A program made the translations under genes and the position numbers. 64,000 bases of DNA, taken from NCBI RefSeq assembly GCF_900186585.1, contig NZ_FYDD01000004.1, forward strand, positions 1,054,001 through 1,118,000, in the 5' to 3' direction. The notes beneath the pieces are model-generated. The model had not been told where the DNA came from and did no database searches. It saw nothing but the letters and a program-made list of their open reading frames with translations. This document shows, in pieces, positions 61,477 to 64,000 of the stretch. The number at the start of each line of letters is the position of its first letter. Positions within the stretch are counted from its first letter, which is position 1. Origin of the DNA: Massiliimalia timonensis. Lineage in GTDB: Bacteria > Bacillota > Clostridia > Oscillospirales > Ruminococcaceae.

Positions 61477-62855
61477 TGAAAGGAAATCCGGCGCGGCTGA
61501 TGCTTACCGCCCCCGCAAGCGGGAGCGGCAAGACTATGGTGACCTGCGCGGCGCTGAAACTGCTGGCCCAGTCGGGAAAAGCGGTATCCTTTAAATGCGG
61601 GCCGGATTACATTGACCCCATGTTTCACCGAAAAGTACTTCACACCAGTTCTTACCAGCTGGATTCCTTTTTTATGGAACGGGATGCCCTGCGGCGTTCC
61701 CTGCTTCGGCATACGCCAGCCGGCGGAATCGCTGTGCTGGAGGGAGCGATGGGATATTATGACGGGGTCGCCGGCACTACGACCCAGGCCAGCGCTTATG
61801 AGGTCGCAAAGCAAACAAAGACCCCGGTGGTGCTGGTGATCGACTGCAAACAGATGAGCACTTCGGTTTTGGCGGTGATCCATGGTTTTTTGACCCTTTA
61901 CCCGGATTCCGGGATCAAGGGCGTGATCTTTAATCAGCTGTCTGCGGCCCGGTATCCGGAATTGCAGAAACTAGTGGAGCAGAATTTCCCGGTCAAGGCG
62001 CTGGGATACCTGCCTTTTTTACCGGAATGCCAGCTGGAAAGCCGGCATTTGGGGCTTGTGACCGCGCAGGAGGTAACTGACCTGCAAAACAAGCTGGAAC
62101 GTTTGGCAGAGCAGGCGCGGGAGAGCCTAGATCTTCCCGCTATCGTCGCATTAGCTCATGAGGCTCCCGAGCTGGAGGCGGAAGAGGAGCTTTTGCCGGA
62201 ACGGGTGAAAGAGCCGCCGGTGATCGCACTGGCGCGGGATGAGGCTTTTTGCTTTACCTATCAGGAGAATCTGGAATTATTGGAGCAGTTGGGTGCGGAG
62301 ATCCTCCCGTTTTCCCCCCTGTGGGACAAGGAAATCCCTGAAAATGCGGATGGCCTGCTGTTAAGCGGGGGATACCCGGAACTGTATGCCAAAACGCTTT
62401 CGGAAAACAGCGGTATGCGGGATTCTGTGCTTAACGCAGTACATGGCGGGATGCCCTGCATTGCAGAGTGCGGAGGTTTTTTGTATCTTGGAAAAAGCCT
62501 CGTTGACCAGCGGGGGGAATGTTATGACATGGCAGGGGCGCTTCCCATGGAAAGTTATCCTAAACAGGGGTTGGGGCGGTTCGGATATATCACGCTGACC
62601 GCCCAAAAGGATAACCTGCTGTGTCAGGCAGAGGGGCAGATCAAAGCGCATGAATTCCATTACTGGGAAACTTCCGACCCGGGAAGCAGCTTTTTAGCGG
62701 TCAAGCCGGTGCGGGGGACAAAGTGGGAATGCGCGCATACCAGCCGGAGCCTTTACGCGGGTTTTCCGCACCTGTTTTTGCCCTCTAACCCTGAGGCGGC
62801 AAAACGGTTTGTGCTTGTCTGCTGTGCGTACCGTCAAAAACGGAGGAATGGATAA
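61476..62855 (+). CDS. cbiA: Cobyrinate a,c-diamide synthase CbiA
   Basis: About 459 residues from ATG 61476, overlapping the cbiET stop (TGATG) behind AAGGAGG. P-loop TAPASGSGKTMVTCAAL (about 9), FKCGPDYIDPMFH, LEGAMGYYDG, and a C-terminal class I glutaminase domain with nucleophile Cys in MPCIAECGGFLYLG and HEFHYWE. Amidates the a and c side chains. Confidence 0.94.
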   Translation: MKGNPARLMLTAPASGSGKTMVTCAALKLLAQSGKAVSFKCGPDYIDPMFHRKVLHTSSYQLDSFFMERDALRRSLLRHTPAGGIAVLEGAMGYYDGVAGTTTQASAYEVAKQTKTPVVLVIDCKQMSTSVLAVIHGFLTLYPDSGIKGVIFNQLSAARYPELQKLVEQNFPVKALGYLPFLPECQLESRHLGLVTAQEVTDLQNKLERLAEQARESLDLPAIVALAHEAPELEAEEELLPERVKEPPVIALARDEAFCFTYQENLELLEQLGAEILPFSPLWDKEIPENADGLLLSGGYPELYAKTLSENSGMRDSVLNAVHGGMPCIAECGGFLYLGKSLVDQRGECYDMAGALPMESYPKQGLGRFGYITLTAQKDNLLCQAEGQIKAHEFHYWETSDPGSSFLAVKPVRGTKWECAHTSRSLYAGFPHLFLPSNPEAAKRFVLVCCAYRQKRRNG

Positions 62856-63908
62856 ATGGAATCATTAGAACAAGCACTCCAGAGGATCGAGCCTGTGCGG
62901 CAGGAGTTTGGGCAAGCGGCGAAGCGGCGCTGGGACAGCATCGCCAAGCCTTTGGGCAGTTTGGGGCTTTTAGAGGATGCGGTGGTCCGGATCGCGGGGA
63001 TCCAGCGCCGGGTAGACTGCGATATCAGCCGGCGTGCGGTAACGATATTCTGCGCCGACAACGGGATCGTGGAAGAGGGCGTGACCCAGTGCGGGAGCGA
63101 GGTAACGGCGGTAGTAGCGGAAAACTTCACAAAAGGGGATTCCTGTGTGTGCATCATGGCAGAGCTTGCGAACGCAGAGATCGTTCCGGTGGATATCGGC
63201 ATGAATATTGATGTACCCGGCATGGTACGTGCAAAGGTGCGGTATGGGACAGAAAACTTTTTAAAAGAGCCGGCAATGTCCCGGCAGGAGGTAGTAAAGG
63301 CTGTAGAAGAGGGGATCTATTTGGCAGAAAAGCTGGCGGAAAAGGGCATACAGTTGATTGCCACCGGGGAAATGGGGATCGGGAATACCACCACCAGCAG
63401 TGCGGTGGCCGCGGTGCTGACCGGTCGGCCGGTGGAAGAGATGACCGGCCGAGGCGCAGGGCTTTCGGATGCAGGGCTGAAACGGAAGATAGAGGTCATT
63501 AAACAGGCGTTGGAACAGCACCAGCCCGATCCGGCAGATGTGATCGGGGTGCTGTCCGCAGTCGGCGGGCTGGACATTGCAGGGCTTGCTGGGATGTTTT
63601 TGGGCTGTGCAAGGCGGCATATCCCTGTGATGGTAGATGGCTTTATCTCTTCAGTAGCCGCGCTCTGCGCCGTCCGTTTATGCCCGGCAGTACAGGGATA
63701 TTTATTGGCCTCTCACTGTTCTGAGGAGCCAGCCGGGGAACTGCTGTTGAACGAATTGGGGATAACGCCCCTGATCCGGGCAGGGATGCGCTTGGGAGAA
63801 GGCACTGGGGCGGTGGCCGCGATTCCGCTGTTAGACATGGCGATAGAGGTTTACCGGAAAATGAGCACCTTTGAAGAAATTGAGATCGAGGCATATCAGC
63901 CGTTATAA
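62856..63908 (+). CDS. cobT: Nicotinate-nucleotide:dimethylbenzimidazole phosphoribosyltransferase CobT
   Basis: The 350-residue protein has KPLGSLGLLEDAVVRIAGIQ, FCADNGIVEEGVTQ, GEMGIGNTTTSSAV and the catalytic Glu region IRAGMRLGEGTGAVAAIPLL. Activates the lower-ligand base. It follows cbiA without a gap. The usual NaMN activation role may cover DMB or other benzimidazoles/purines. Confidence 0.94.
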   Translation: MESLEQALQRIEPVRQEFGQAAKRRWDSIAKPLGSLGLLEDAVVRIAGIQRRVDCDISRRAVTIFCADNGIVEEGVTQCGSEVTAVVAENFTKGDSCVCIMAELANAEIVPVDIGMNIDVPGMVRAKVRYGTENFLKEPAMSRQEVVKAVEEGIYLAEKLAEKGIQLIATGEMGIGNTTTSSAVAAVLTGRPVEEMTGRGAGLSDAGLKRKIEVIKQALEQHQPDPADVIGVLSAVGGLDIAGLAGMFLGCARRHIPVMVDGFISSVAALCAVRLCPAVQGYLLASHCSEEPAGELLLNELGITPLIRAGMRLGEGTGAVAAIPLLDMAIEVYRKMSTFEEIEIEAYQPL

Positions 63909-63923
63909 AGAGAGGATTATAAA

Positions 63924-64000
63924 ATGATCATGTTAGTGACCGGGGGTGCGGCAAGCGGAAAGTCAGAATACGCGGAACAGGTGGCGGCAATGCTCGGCGG
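63924..64000 (+). CDS. cobU: Start of cobU (adenosylcobinamide kinase/guanylyltransferase), cut by the window edge
   Basis: ATG 63924 follows AGAGGATT. The 25 visible residues, MIMLVTGGAASGKSEYAEQV onward, match the CobU N-terminus with its P-loop. The gene continues past the window, as would the remaining late cobalamin genes. Confidence 0.85.
   Translation, partial: MIMLVTGGAASGKSEYAEQVAAMLG

Noticed and set aside
60783-61883. 366-codon minus-strand frame opposite cbiET and cbiA
   Set aside because: It spans two well-identified genes, has Ser/Thr/Pro-rich composition and no start signal. Length alone is not evidence at this GC content.
1-64000. CRISPR array, insertion sequence, group II intron or retron
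   Set aside because: I looked for evenly spaced direct repeats, transposase motifs and reverse-transcriptase motifs and found none.

Overview
The window looks like a strictly anaerobic gut Firmicute (class Clostridia, probably Oscillospiraceae-like). The evidence is the Firmicutes-type conjugation module, the anaerobic (cbi) cobalamin pathway, HemZ, a type III pantothenate kinase-like gene with an ECF transporter component, FabV and MltG. The genus cannot be set from the sequence alone.

Region 1 (about 1-31,250) is an integrated conjugative element (ICE) plus AT-rich accessory DNA. The left 3 kb is visibly AT-rich. It holds the cut-off end of an unidentified protein, a zinc-ribbon membrane protein, a gene remnant and a lone sigma factor. 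From 2,982 to 30,693 nearly all genes run on the minus strand. Read in their own direction (right to left) they are: ParM/ParR segregation, a tandem RHH-like protein, a cytosine methyltransferase, an amidoligase and a gamma-glutamylcyclotransferase, a giant thioester/Cna-B LPxTG adhesin, small DUF proteins, MetK, a DUF3991/Toprim primase-like protein, a class-beta DNA methyltransferase, MobC and relaxase, PcfB, an ArdC-like protein, TraG/VirD4, a VirB2-like pilin, VirB6, PrgI, VirB4 and a CHAP hydrolase. No integrase or replication initiator is visible, so at least one end of the element lies outside the window or is lost. The right edge sits between parM and a tRNA-Leu(GAG), with three minus-strand terminators in between.

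Region 2 (about 31,277-47,383) is ordinary chromosome: tRNA-Leu; a tmk-DUF2156-GNAT-DJ-1-5-FCL-mltG run; a U32 peptidase/MBL/hemZ run; a UxaA-type dehydratase pair; an ECF S component with an atypical CoaX; an M23 peptidase; pyridoxamine kinase; and a GNAT-YoaP protein. Region 3 (about 47,423-64,000) is for anaerobic cobalamin synthesis and cobalt uptake: cbiK, dapA-like and fabV, then cbiMNQO on the minus strand. Two divergent cobalamin riboswitches, each with its own promoter and terminator, separate these from cbiD-L-F-G-H-J(sirC)-hemD-like-ET-A-cobT-cobU on the plus strand.

The most unusual signals are in the ICE. First, several core genes (virB4, prgI, relaxase, DUF4314, amidoligase, probably virB6 and ardC) have no ATG/GTG/TTG at their family-typical start. 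They have ATC, ATA, ATT or ACG there instead, mostly behind a good Shine-Dalgarno. Second, eight unrelated ICE proteins end in a basic tail closing with Glu-Arg or Asp-Arg, including the ArdC-like and primase-like proteins. This is a candidate type IV secretion signal. Third, the adhesin is out of frame inside its signal peptide at an AAAG repeat, which suggests an OFF phase. Fourth, the element carries its own S-adenosylmethionine synthetase beside two DNA methyltransferases.
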